Part shown: in pieces, positions 16,373 to 26,100 of the stretch
Numbering within the stretch: the first letter of the stretch is position 1
Layout: each line of letters opens with the position of its first letter
Assembly (NCBI RefSeq): GCF_947495845.1
Contig: NZ_CANMAO010000018.1
Span: 1-64,000, forward strand
From: an uncultured Endozoicomonas sp.
GTDB taxonomy: Bacteria > Pseudomonadota > Gammaproteobacteria > Pseudomonadales > Endozoicomonadaceae
Direction of reading: 5' to 3'
DNA length: 64,000 nt
Translations under genes and position numbers: made by a program
The notes under the pieces: generated by a model
What the model saw: only the letters and a program-made list of their open reading frames with translations
The model's database searches: none
What the model was told of the DNA's origin: nothing

Positions 16373-18541
16373 TTATTTTTGTGTTATCCGCCAGCAGCGG
16401 TGAATATCCTGTCGGCGCTGAAAATCTCTGTCGATGGTAGAGGTCGAGATATCTTCAACCTTAAACTGCACCTTCAACTCGTCGGCAAACTCAAATCGGC
16501 GGAAGTTGTTGGAAAAATACAACACACCACCGGGTTTCAGCCTTGCCATCGCCAGCTGAATCAGTTTGACATGGGCTTCCTGCACATCGAACACATCTCG
16601 CATTTTCTTTGAGTTAGAAAACGTCGGTGGGTCCATGAAAATCAAATCATAGAACCGGGAATCCTGCTTCAGCCACTCTTGGCAATCAGACTGCTCAAAG
16701 CGGTTTTTACGATCCACCAGACCATTGACCGCCATGTTCTTCCGCGCCCAACCCAAGTAGGTGTTCGACAGATCAACACTGGTGGTACTGGTTGCACCGC
16801 CCACCGCTGCGTGGATGGACGCCGTGCCGGTGTAACAGAACAGGTTCAGAAAATCCTTCCCTTTTGCCTCCTCCGCGATACGCAGACGCATTTTGCGGTG
16901 ATCCAGAAACAGGCCGGTATCCAGATAATCTTTCAAGTTCACCAATAAACGACACTGACCTTCCTGCACTTCCAGCATATCGCCGGATTGCTCCAGTTTT
17001 TCATACTGTTTTTTACCAGATTGACGTTCACGGCGCTTAAACACAACATGATTTTCAGGAATCCCCAGCACGCCGGGAATCACTTCCAGCGCTTCCAACA
17101 AACGTTGATGAGCTTTGTCCTCATCAATACTTTTCGGTGCGGCGTATTCCTGCACATGCACCCAGTCACGATACACGTCCACGGCTACCGCGTACTCCGG
17201 CATATCCGCATCGTACAGGCGGTAACATTGGATATTTTCTTTCTTGAGCCACTTACCCAGTAACCGAAGGTTCTTCTTTAGTCGGTTGGCGAACATTTCT
17301 CCGCCGGGGGTGCTCGCTTTGAATTCCGGCTTATGTTGAGCCATGTTGGTAGACGCTGCGCCCGATGGTTCCGCCTGACGCTCACGAACATCATACAGAT
17401 AGAGTTTGCAGGACAGAGCACCATTAAAGAGGGTGTAGTTTTTCCGTGGCCCCATTCCCAAACTGCGAATCAAGGCTTGAGAAGACGTAAAAATCGCTGC
17501 CTGCCAACCCGGGGTTTCCTGCTTAATCTTCTCACCCAGTCGTTTATAGAGATAAACCAGACTGGCTTCGTCGCCCATTCGTTCACCGTAAGGCGGGTTC
17601 GCAATCAACAGACCAGGCGTTAATGATGGCTCAACTTTCAGACTGCCAAGCTCCTGCTGGCTGACAGAAATTAATTTGGCAAGACCGGCACGCTGAATGT
17701 TTGATCTTGCACGCCCGACAATTCTGGCAAGCCCTTCATAACCTTCAATCTTTACTTGCGATGCGGCAAGGCCTGCGTCTCTGCGAGTACGTGCTTCTTC
17801 CAAGACGCTCAGCCACGTTTTTGGTACGTGCCCCATCCATTTATCAAAGCCATAACGGGTACGGAGTAAGCCCGGCGCCACATCAGCCGCCATCATGGCG
17901 CCTTCTATAAGGAAGGTGCCGGAGCCACACATAGGATCAATCAGGGCGCCACCGGCTATGGCAATCTCCGGCCAGCCGGCTCGGAGCAACAAAGCGGCCG
18001 CCAGATTTTCTTTCAGTGGGGCTTCACCAGCTTCCAGACGATAACCACGTTCGTGCAGGCTCTGACCGGAAAGGTCGATTCCAACAAACGCGGTTTTACC
18101 GCGCGCATGTACGTTAATGCGAATATCTGGTTTGCTGCTAATGGAAGGACGCCAGCCGTGACGATCCCGTAATTGATCGACAATGGCATCTTTAACGTAC
18201 TGAGAACCGAACTTGGTGTGATTGATATCCGGGGTTTCGCCGTTGAAATCCACGCGAAAACTGGAACCCTGATCCAAATGTTCATCCCATTCGAAGGATT
18301 GCACACCATCGTAGAGCTTATGTTTTGTGGAAGAATCCACTTCGCCCAAACGCAGAAGAATACGGCTGGCCAAGCGGGACCAGAGACAGGCTCGATAAGC
18401 CAGCTCTAAAGAGCCACCAAAGCTGACACCGGCAACGGTCTGGGTCACCTCACTGGCGCCCAGATCTTCAAGCTCCGTTGCCAGCAGGGATTCAACCCCT
18501 TTCGGGCAACTGGCAAATAATGTCAGCATGGATGTACTCAT
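16373..18541 (-). CDS. rlmL: 23S rRNA methyltransferase RlmL/RlmK (bifunctional)
   Basis: A 722-residue fused methyltransferase that makes m2G2445 and m7G2069 in 23S rRNA. The order is a THUMP domain (about 45-155), an N-terminal Rossmann methyltransferase with DPMCGSGTFLIEG and catalytic NPPYGER, and a C-terminal SAM domain with LNLFCYTGTASI and DPPTFSNSK. The length and fusion equal the gammaproteobacterial RlmKL. The ATG chosen gives MSTSMLTLFASCPKG, typical of the family. Confidence 0.96.
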   Translation of the reverse strand: MSTSMLTLFASCPKGVESLLATELEDLGASEVTQTVAGVSFGGSLELAYRACLWSRLASRILLRLGEVDSSTKHKLYDGVQSFEWDEHLDQGSSFRVDFNGETPDINHTKFGSQYVKDAIVDQLRDRHGWRPSISSKPDIRINVHARGKTAFVGIDLSGQSLHERGYRLEAGEAPLKENLAAALLLRAGWPEIAIAGGALIDPMCGSGTFLIEGAMMAADVAPGLLRTRYGFDKWMGHVPKTWLSVLEEARTRRDAGLAASQVKIEGYEGLARIVGRARSNIQRAGLAKLISVSQQELGSLKVEPSLTPGLLIANPPYGERMGDEASLVYLYKRLGEKIKQETPGWQAAIFTSSQALIRSLGMGPRKNYTLFNGALSCKLYLYDVRERQAEPSGAASTNMAQHKPEFKASTPGGEMFANRLKKNLRLLGKWLKKENIQCYRLYDADMPEYAVAVDVYRDWVHVQEYAAPKSIDEDKAHQRLLEALEVIPGVLGIPENHVVFKRRERQSGKKQYEKLEQSGDMLEVQEGQCRLLVNLKDYLDTGLFLDHRKMRLRIAEEAKGKDFLNLFCYTGTASIHAAVGGATSTTSVDLSNTYLGWARKNMAVNGLVDRKNRFEQSDCQEWLKQDSRFYDLIFMDPPTFSNSKKMRDVFDVQEAHVKLIQLAMARLKPGGVLYFSNNFRRFEFADELKVQFKVEDISTSTIDRDFQRRQDIHRCWRITQK

Positions 18542-18709
18542 AACCGGTTTGTCCTGAATAACCGACCATCATCACCCTCAACGCAGCATTTATCCAATAA
18601 AGAAAAGAGGCTGTAAAACGGGGGAAGGTGTGAGTCGGGGGAAAAATCCGTCGATTCTATAAGATATCCAAGCTATGAAAAAGAAATCACCGGCGGAATT
18701 TAAAGATAT

Positions 18710-19093
18710 TTACGGGCAAAGCTTCCCACGGCGAGCCGGTTTGATAATGGAATAAGTGTCATTAAGGCTACGGTGAACCGTGGCATGGAGCACTTCACCG
18801 TCACTGGCCGTAAATTCCAGCGCATAATTAGTGCCGTTGACCACTTGTGTTCTCACCTGATTAATACCCAGCAACTGCAAGTGTGTACTGAATTGCACCA
18901 ATGCCATTTCAGTGGCTTTCCGCGCCTCTGGCGTCACTTTGGCCACCGACCAGCCGCCCGGAATGGATTCTGAACTGCAAACCGGATTGTTTGTGCCGCA
19001 AGATCGTTCTGTCGAGCATGCCGAAAGAAATAACACAGAAATGCCTAGCACTATCGAGAAAATGCCGGGCGAGAAAATACTGGATTTGCTCAT
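18710..19093 (-). CDS. Cystatin/stefin-like lipoprotein
   Basis: A 127-residue lipoprotein. The chosen ATG has AAGGAG about eight bases upstream; a longer frame exists but lacks such a site. A signal peptide ends in the lipobox LSAC with Cys26, and Ser at +2 suggests outer-membrane sorting. The mature part resembles type 1 cystatins: a Gly-Gly (46-47) before a helix (PEARKATEMALVQFSTHLQ), the QVVNG loop at 83-87 (cystatin signature Q-x-V-x-G) followed by TNYALEF, and an HATVHRSL strand. Known members block papain-like cysteine proteases. It diverges from rmf. Function as an inhibitor is inferred from the motif; sequence comparison is by eye only. Confidence 0.7.
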   Translation of the reverse strand: MSKSSIFSPGIFSIVLGISVLFLSACSTERSCGTNNPVCSSESIPGGWSVAKVTPEARKATEMALVQFSTHLQLLGINQVRTQVVNGTNYALEFTASDGEVLHATVHRSLNDTYSIIKPARRGKLCP

Positions 19094-19526
19094 CCTATTG
19101 ACTCCTTCAGCCCTGCACCTGCTTGCGGCAAGGGCGTTTGATAAAACCACAGTCAATAAGACTAGTCGCCAAACATAATTTAACCAATTGAATTTAAAAG
19201 CGAATACTGACAACTGCTCCAGCACTAAACGTAAGTACCTGCTTATATCTATAAAAGCTAAAGAAGTGAGGTTTTAGCCCTAAAATCCTCTTAATTTTCC
19301 TGACAAAGACGCAACAAATGAACAAAACTTAGATTGTTGACTTCCTCTGGGTAAACATTGCACATCACTTACTTAACCATTCTTTTGCGGAAAGTTTGTT
19401 TTGTGTTAACGTTTTTGTGGCAAGTTTGTTACAACGCTTAGGGCTGTATCAGGGTTCTAGAGACAGAACCTTACCCCAGAGAGCCATGGAGGCCGTCAAA
19501 ACCAAATCAGCAAGAGGCACTTAACC
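19094..19526. promoter_or_regulatory. Divergent region, lipoprotein and rmf
   Basis: No gene is supported. Upstream of rmf, a hairpin GGTTCT-AGAGAC-AGAACC lies at about 19454-19472, probably in the rmf leader. AT-rich stretches between 19290 and 19440 could hold promoters for both directions, but I cannot assign boxes confidently. Confidence 0.4.
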
Positions 19527-19757
19527 ATGTTGAAAAGACACAAAAGGGATAAAGCCGATAGAGCCTTTAATAAGGGATACCAGATAGGACTTTCTGGTCG
19601 TTCCAGAGACATCTGCCCACACCAGGAACCGGAGCTTCGTCAATCCTGGCTCACTGGCTGGCGGGAAGGTCGCGTTGACAATTGGGATGGTAAAACGGGC
19701 ATTTCCAGCCTGGAGCGAATGTATAACTTCACCCCCGCTTCTTCTGCAAACTTATAA
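19527..19757 (+). CDS. rmf: Ribosome modulation factor
   Basis: A 76-residue basic protein of the RMF family. It converts 70S ribosomes to inactive 100S dimers in stationary phase or starvation. The conserved KRDKxDRAFxKGYQxGLSGRS segment and CP..........RQSWLTGWREGR segment are present. E. coli RMF has 55 residues; the extra C-terminal part is polar. An AGAGG sequence precedes the ATG. It is monocistronic and convergent with pyrD. Confidence 0.95.
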   Translation: MLKRHKRDKADRAFNKGYQIGLSGRSRDICPHQEPELRQSWLTGWREGRVDNWDGKTGISSLERMYNFTPASSANL

Positions 19758-19781
19758 GCAATAAATACCGTATTCATACCG

Positions 19782-19804
19782 CCAGAGCTCCTTTCGGAGC
19801 CTGG
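19782..19804. terminator. Hairpin between rmf and pyrD
   Basis: CCAG-A-GCTCC, loop TTTC, GGAGC-CTGG form a stem in the space between the convergent ends of rmf and pyrD. There is no clear U run in either direction, so termination here is plausible but unproven. Confidence 0.5.
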
Positions 19805-19838
19805 CCACTCATGCAAAAATCCCCTTTCAAAGAGCCCT

Positions 19839-20864
19839 TTACAAAGACTCAGCAGAATAAACCGCTTCCGCCGCTTCACGAATCAATTCCGGCCCTTTGT
19901 AAATAAACCCTGAATAGATCTGCACCAGGCTAGCACCCGCGTTGATCTTATCTGCCGCCGTACTCGCATCCATAATGCCACCCACACCAATAATGGGCAG
20001 TTTGCCGGACAACTCGCCAGCCAGTAACTTGATCACTTCTGTAGACTTCTGACTCAATGGCGCACCGCTCAGTCCACCCGCCTCTTCCGCATTCGGGAAA
20101 CCGTTTACGGCTTCACGATCGAGCGTCGTATTGGTCGCGATCACACCGTCCAGCTCGTGAGCCATTAATTCTGCCGCTACTTCAACGATTTCGGCCTCAC
20201 TCATATCCGGCGCAATTTTTACCGCCAAAGGCACATAACAACCAAATTCTTTAGCCAGCACTGCCTGTTCTTCTTTCAGAGCAGACAAAAGGCTTTTCAG
20301 TGCTTCGCCGTACTGGAGCTTTCTCAGGCCCGGGGTGTTTGGAGAAGAGAGGTTAACCGCGATATAGCCAGCGTGTGGATACACTTTGCGCAAGCAGGCC
20401 AGATAATCATTGTTGGCATCTTCCACTGCCGTTGTGAGATTTTTACCAATATTGATGCCAACCACACCCTTGTACTGACTCTTTCGAACGTTTGCGATCA
20501 GGTGATCAACACCGTGATTATTAAAACCCATTCGGTTAATCAGGGCTTCTTTCTCAGGAATTCGAAACATTCTCGGCTTTGGGTTGCCGGGTTGTCCGAC
20601 CGGTGTCACAGTGCCCAACTCAATAAAACCGAAACCGAGGCTTCCCAGGCCATCCATCGCATCGCCGTTTTTATCCAGCCCTGCGGCCAGGCCTACCGGA
20701 TTATCAAAAGTCAGCCCCATCACCTTTCTGGGTTTGGAAGGCACGCCTGGGGACAACAAACGGGTTACGCCTAACCGTTGCCCGGCGCCAATCATATCCA
20801 TGGCAAAGTCATGGGCGGTTTCTGCAGACAGACAAAAGAGAGCACTGCGGGTCAATTTATACAT
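19839..20864 (-). CDS. pyrD: Dihydroorotate dehydrogenase (quinone), class 2
   Basis: A 341-residue FMN enzyme of the inner membrane that oxidises dihydroorotate to orotate with quinone, the fourth step of pyrimidine synthesis. Class 2 features are the N-terminal membrane-associating helices ([20 protein letters not shown]), the FMN-binding [13 protein letters not shown] and GFNNHG segments, the catalytic Ser in [11 protein letters not shown], and the C-terminal GVGGI phosphate-binding loop. Length matches E. coli PyrD (336). Confidence 0.96.
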   Translation of the reverse strand: MYKLTRSALFCLSAETAHDFAMDMIGAGQRLGVTRLLSPGVPSKPRKVMGLTFDNPVGLAAGLDKNGDAMDGLGSLGFGFIELGTVTPVGQPGNPKPRMFRIPEKEALINRMGFNNHGVDHLIANVRKSQYKGVVGINIGKNLTTAVEDANNDYLACLRKVYPHAGYIAVNLSSPNTPGLRKLQYGEALKSLLSALKEEQAVLAKEFGCYVPLAVKIAPDMSEAEIVEVAAELMAHELDGVIATNTTLDREAVNGFPNAEEAGGLSGAPLSQKSTEVIKLLAGELSGKLPIIGVGGIMDASTAADKINAGASLVQIYSGFIYKGPELIREAAEAVYSAESL

Positions 20865-20941
20865 AATCAGGAATCAGCCATTAACTCACCGGACAAAATT
20901 CTCGGGAGTATACACCTACCGCCCCAGCCTGTCTCAGGGAA

Positions 20942-22297
20942 TCACGGATTTTTGCTTTGGCTTTGGCCGTGAAAATGGCACATAGACAACAGCAACGAGA
21001 GCACCATCAAAAACACCCCTGGCAACCAGCCCTCAGGAATGAAAAAGCCGACGATAAAAGAGATGGGGATCAACAAACAGGTAAAACGATTAAAACCATG
21101 AAAGTACCAGTAAATACCCTGCTCATCATACAGCGCTTGAACATCAACACGCTGGAATTGCAGAAAATACCAGGCCAATAAAGCGCCGGCAATAGGTGCG
21201 AACAAGGTTCCAATCGCGGCCATATGATCCACATAACCACTGATCAGCTCCGGTATGCAAGTTAATAAAGCTGCCACAATCGCAACTATCAACGTCGCTT
21301 TGGGCCGGCCAAGACCACTAAACATATTACAAAGACAAAGCCCGCCGGTATAAAGATTGATCACATTAATTGACCAGTTATCCAGAAAAATCACCGTCGC
21401 CATTAAAATAAGGATAAGCACGCCCGGATCCAATCTCGTCACGGTTTCGAAGGGGTTAATGCTTTGCAAACCACCAGCAATCACAGCATAAACCCCAAAA
21501 GATGAGGCAAGCACTGTTCCAACCAATGCGCCAGACAGTGATCCGACGATCAGCGCGCCAGCAGAACGGGTATATCGAGTAAAATCTGAGGCGTCCGTCA
21601 TGATCGTGAAGAAGCTGGAAATCAGAGTGTTTATCCAAACCAGTGCCAGCGCCCAGTCCCAGAACAATCCATCCTTATGAATCACAACGGATGGGGAGGC
21701 GCCAGCGCCGCCTTCCGCCATAACAAAACCTATAAGAACAGCGAAAATGACCAATTTGGCCGGAAAGGATACGCCAGACAACCATTTCAGAGAGTCATAC
21801 CCAACCACAGCCACCGCTCCCTGAAACAGGGCAAAGACAAGAGATATGGACCAAAGGGGTATAACGATCTCAAAGCAGTTTCTCAATATGGCTTCAATCG
21901 CAAGGGAACCTGCTGCTGTTTGAAACGCAAACCAGTAAATTGAACACAGCAACCTGAGAATTGATGTAATCCAGCGGGAACCTCGAATGCCAAACACCAC
22001 CCGACAGACCACTTGCCCCGGAATACCGTATTTAACCCCGGCTAAAGAAAGCAGTAAAAACGGCATCATTCCCAACAATGTCGATAGTAAATGTATACCG
22101 ACCACTGAAAAAAACGACAGTCCGGCCATCGCCATAACGCCAGAAGTGACAAGTGTGCCCGGATTAATAAAAAAATTACTGTAAATTTTAAATAGAGGCC
22201 ATAAGCCGCCCACTTGTTTAACAATTGGAACAGGTTCCAGCCCAAGCTGCTCTTGAGACAGCACCTGTTTAATATTCAGGCTTTTCATATCTATCAC
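20942..22297 (-). CDS. NCS1-family nucleobase permease (cytosine permease-like)
   Basis: A 451-residue inner-membrane protein with about 12 hydrophobic segments, starting with the NCS1 signature SNFFINPGTLVTSG. It resembles CodB-type cytosine/purine permeases, which import nucleobases with a cation. The start is a GTG with GAGG four to five bases upstream; the next ATG, nine bases on, is too far from that site. No deaminase gene lies nearby to pin down the substrate, but it stands next to pyrD. The upstream intergenic region carries one copy of the 163-bp palindromic repeat. Confidence 0.85.
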   Translation of the reverse strand: MIDMKSLNIKQVLSQEQLGLEPVPIVKQVGGLWPLFKIYSNFFINPGTLVTSGVMAMAGLSFFSVVGIHLLSTLLGMMPFLLLSLAGVKYGIPGQVVCRVVFGIRGSRWITSILRLLCSIYWFAFQTAAGSLAIEAILRNCFEIVIPLWSISLVFALFQGAVAVVGYDSLKWLSGVSFPAKLVIFAVLIGFVMAEGGAGASPSVVIHKDGLFWDWALALVWINTLISSFFTIMTDASDFTRYTRSAGALIVGSLSGALVGTVLASSFGVYAVIAGGLQSINPFETVTRLDPGVLILILMATVIFLDNWSINVINLYTGGLCLCNMFSGLGRPKATLIVAIVAALLTCIPELISGYVDHMAAIGTLFAPIAGALLAWYFLQFQRVDVQALYDEQGIYWYFHGFNRFTCLLIPISFIVGFFIPEGWLPGVFLMVLSLLLSMCHFHGQSQSKNP

Positions 22298-22378
22298 TTA
22301 TCCTCAACTTCACCAGAAGCCTCTGAAGAAGCCTGATTCAAAGTGATAAATTTAATACAATCAGGAAAAAAATCTAAT

Positions 22379-22541
22379 TAAGCACCCGGCCATATGGAAT
22401 CGAATATTTCTGGCTTGTTGATCAGGTTCTCTGCAAGGCGCAACGGCGGGAGCATAGCGAGATATGTGACCAGAGTTGCAACGCAGTCAGAGGGTCTGAT
22501 CAATGAGTCAGAAAATATGATTTCATATGGTTGGGTACTTA
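22379..22541 (-). repeat. MITE-like palindromic repeat, copy A
   Basis: A 159-bp element flanked by TA on both sides (163 bp with matching flanks). On the minus strand it matches copy B (39730-39892) at 161 of 163 bases. The ends AGTACCC / GGGTACT begin an imperfect inverted repeat that extends about 55 bases inward, so the whole unit can fold as one hairpin. The TA flanks suggest mobilisation by an IS630/Tc1-like transposase, and it codes for nothing. It takes up the middle of the 422-base gap between the permease and ynfA. Confidence 0.85.
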
Positions 22542-22719
22542 TCTTGAAGATATAAAAACAACATCGTTATTTTAAAAAATGAGAAACCGTGCTACAAAAA
22601 TTAAGTTATCCTAAAGAATCAATAATAATTGGTTTCATATTCTTTCGTTGGAACTTTTAAACAAAACCATTTACTCATAACGAGGTGTTAAGTGGTTGTA
22701 ATATAGCGAGGAAGCTCAA

Positions 22720-23052
22720 TTGCCAGAAGTGAAAACGCTCGTATTATTCTTTATCACAGCCATCTCAGAAATAATGGGCTGTTACTTACCTTATCTCTGG
22801 TTAAAAGAAGATAAGTCAGTTTGGCTCCTGGTACCGGCGGCATTCTGTCTTGCTTTGTTTTCCTGGTTGTTGTCGTTACACCCAACGGCGGCGGGCAGAG
22901 TCTATGCTGCTTATGGTGGCGTTTATATTCTCGTGGCAATCATTTGGTTATGGTGCATTGACGGCATTCGCCCAACGATATGGGATATTGTCGGCGTATC
23001 CGTGTCACTGACAGGCATGGCAATCATCATGTTTGCCCCAAGAACCGCATAA
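22720..23052 (+). CDS. ynfA: YnfA-family inner membrane protein (UPF0060)
   Basis: A 110-residue protein with four membrane helices, matching the YnfA/UPF0060 family. These resemble half-size small multidrug exporters; the conserved AAYGGVYI and WLWxxDGxRP segments are clear. The start is a TTG with GAGGAAG six bases upstream; no ATG lies in frame nearby. Substrate unknown. The gene is isolated between the permease and gdh, with its stop close to the convergent gdhB end. Confidence 0.88.
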   Translation: MPEVKTLVLFFITAISEIMGCYLPYLWLKEDKSVWLLVPAAFCLALFSWLLSLHPTAAGRVYAAYGGVYILVAIIWLWCIDGIRPTIWDIVGVSVSLTGMAIIMFAPRTA

Positions 23053-23118
23053 AAATGGCCGGAGGACGCTGCAGAGTCCCTGAAACGGGCAAAAAATGAA
23101 ACAAACGTTTCGTCACCC

Positions 23119-26100
23119 TTATAAATTTGAACCATGCAAACTCACCTGGGCCAAATCCATCAATTCCCGATTCGCTACCGAAAATATAGCAAGATCGGCT
23201 TGTGACGTATTTCGAATATCCCCCAGCATTGTCTGCCAGCGAGTGACCAGCACTTGATGATCGGCAATCCATTGATCAATCGTCTGTTCAATCGACATAT
23301 CGTCTCGGATCATGCGAATCAATCCCACTGACAGTTTTCGTTGCTGCCAATTCAGCTCGTCTCTTGCACTATCCCGGGCAAGCGATTGCCAGTGACTGGT
23401 GACCTTTAACTGGGAAAGCGCCTTGCCATACCAATCCAGCTCAAGGCGAGAACCAATCGCAAAGAAGGTTTTCACCGCCAGATCCAGCGACACACCGGTT
23501 TCATCCGCAACACGGATCACTGGCAAAGCACTGAGTAGATAACGCTGACCGGTCACCATCAGTGCCAGATCCTCCGGAACCCCCTGGGAAGCCAAGTCAG
23601 CTACGGCTCGTTTCAGTTCTTCCTGTTCTTCATTGCCCATGGCCTCCATAAAACAGCCGAGGAAATGTTGGAGCTTAGGCCGATAATGAGCAACACAATC
23701 CGCCGCTATCAAATCCTGACGCTTCAAACGAATCAACCAGCGTGTGGTTCTGCGCAGCAATTTGATCACTGAGGCAATCATTTTATATTGCAACTCGCTG
23801 GACACAACCAGATCCAGCTTCTCAATTGAATTCCAGAAATAGGCAATATCGAACATGTCACGACTGACGCTGAAGGCGCGGGCAATCTCTGGCGCCGATG
23901 CCCCGGTGGTAATCTGTAAACGGTGAATAAACGTCACGCCCATCATATCAATCAAGTGATTAGCAATCTGGGTTGCCACAATTTCCCGACGCAAACGGTG
24001 ATGCTTAATGGCTTCGGGAAACTCTCTGACCAACACTCTGGGGAACGCAGTAAAGGCCTCCCGCGCCAGGTATTCATCATCAATAATGTCAGAGTTTAAC
24101 AGCGCCTCCTTCAAATCAGACTTACTGTAAGACACCAGCAGCGACAACTCTGGCCGGGTCAGCCCTTTGTTACTCCCCATGCGCTCCGTGATGGTTTCAT
24201 TATCTGGCAAGAACTCAATACTGCGATCTAGACGACCCTGCTCTTCCAGATACTCCATAAAACGACGGTATTCACCCATCCGCGTGGCAATGTCAGATTC
24301 CACCACCGAGATGGCCTGAGTCTGACGATAGTTATTGGTCAGCACCAGAGTAGAGACTTCTTCCGTCATACTTTCCAACAACTCATTACGCTGTTTGATG
24401 GTCATATCGCCGCTGACCACGCGGTCATTAAGCAGGATTTTTATGTTCACCTCATGGTCCGAACAATCCACCCCAGCGGAGTTATCAATAAAGTCGGTGT
24501 TCAGTCGACCTCCGTACGCAGCGTATTCCATTCGCCCTAACTGACTGACGCCCAGATTACCCCCTTCTCCGATAACCTTGGCCTGAACCTCGCAACCGTT
24601 CACTCTTAATGGATCGTTGGCTTTGTCGCCCACGTCAGCATGGGTTTCATCCATGGATTTGATATAAGTGCCAATCCCTCCGTTCCATAATAAATCCACC
24701 GGTGCCCGGAGCATGCAGCGGATCAATTCATTGGGTGGTAGCTGGTTGGCACTGATAGTAAATCGTTTTTTCATTTCCTCAGAGATTGAGATGGACTTGG
24801 CCTGTCGAGAAAAGATGCCGCCGCCTCTGGAAATTAAATCCCGGTTGTAATCCGCCCAGCTCGATCGGGGCAGCGCAAAAAGACGACAACGTTCTTCATA
24901 GCTGCGAAACACATCGGGGTTCGGGTCAACAAAAATATGCAAATGGTTAAACGCCCCAACCATAGCAATGGTCTGGGAGCAAAGCATGCCGTTACCAAAC
25001 ACATCACCGGACATATCACCAATACCAATGGCCGAGATAACATCTTCCTGGACATTGATACCCTGCTCTCGGAAATGTCGTTGTACCGACACCCAGGCAC
25101 CTTTTGCCGTGATGCCCATCTTCTTGTGGTCGTAACCCACACTGCCACCGGAAGCAAATGCATCCCCCAGCCAGAATTGATATTCATCAGCGATTTCGTT
25201 GGCGATGTCTGAAAAGGTGGCGGTCCCTTTGTCCGCTGCAACCACCAGATACGTGTCATCGTCGTCATAAATGACAACTTTTTCGGGCTGCGCCACCTCA
25301 CCATCCACCAGATTATCGGTGATATCCAATAGCCCACGGATAAAGGTTTTATAACAACGCACGCCTTCTTCAAGAATTTCTTCTCTGGTGCCATCCACTG
25401 GCAACCGCTTGGGCACAAACCCACCTTTGGCACCCACAGGCACAATCACAGAGTTTTTCACCTGCTGTGCTTTCACCAACCCAAGGATTTCGGTTCTGAA
25501 ATCTTCCACCCGGTCTGACCAGCGAAGTCCACCTCGGGCAACTTTTCCACCCCGTAGATGTACGCCTTCCACCAAAGGGGAATACACAAAAATCTCATAC
25601 AAGGGGACAGGTTTTGGCATGTCCGGAATCTCCCGGGCGGCCATTTTCAAAGAAATGTAGGGTTTCTGATCTCCGGATGAATCAACCTGATAAAAATTGG
25701 TTCTCTGGGTAGCTTTGATCACATGCTGATAACAACGAACCACCTTGTCTTCACTCAGTACGGACACTTGATCCAGTGATTGCAGGACTTTTTGCTGAAT
25801 CTGCTGCTGCCGCGCCAGCCGCTGTTCAATGGACAACGCAAGGTTGGGATTAAATCGCACTTCAAACAACGCCACCAGCAATCGAGCAATATCGATGTTA
25901 TTGCACAGCGTTTCGGCAATATAAGATTGACTGAAGCCCACCCCGATTTGCTTAAGATAACGGGCATAAGCGCGCAGCATGGACACCTGTCGCCAGTTTA
26001 ACCCGGCAGACAACACCAGTCGGTTAAAGCGATCGTTCTCCGCTTCTCTGAACCAGATTTTCTCAAAGGCTTCCTGAAAAACGGGGCCTACCTTCTGAAG

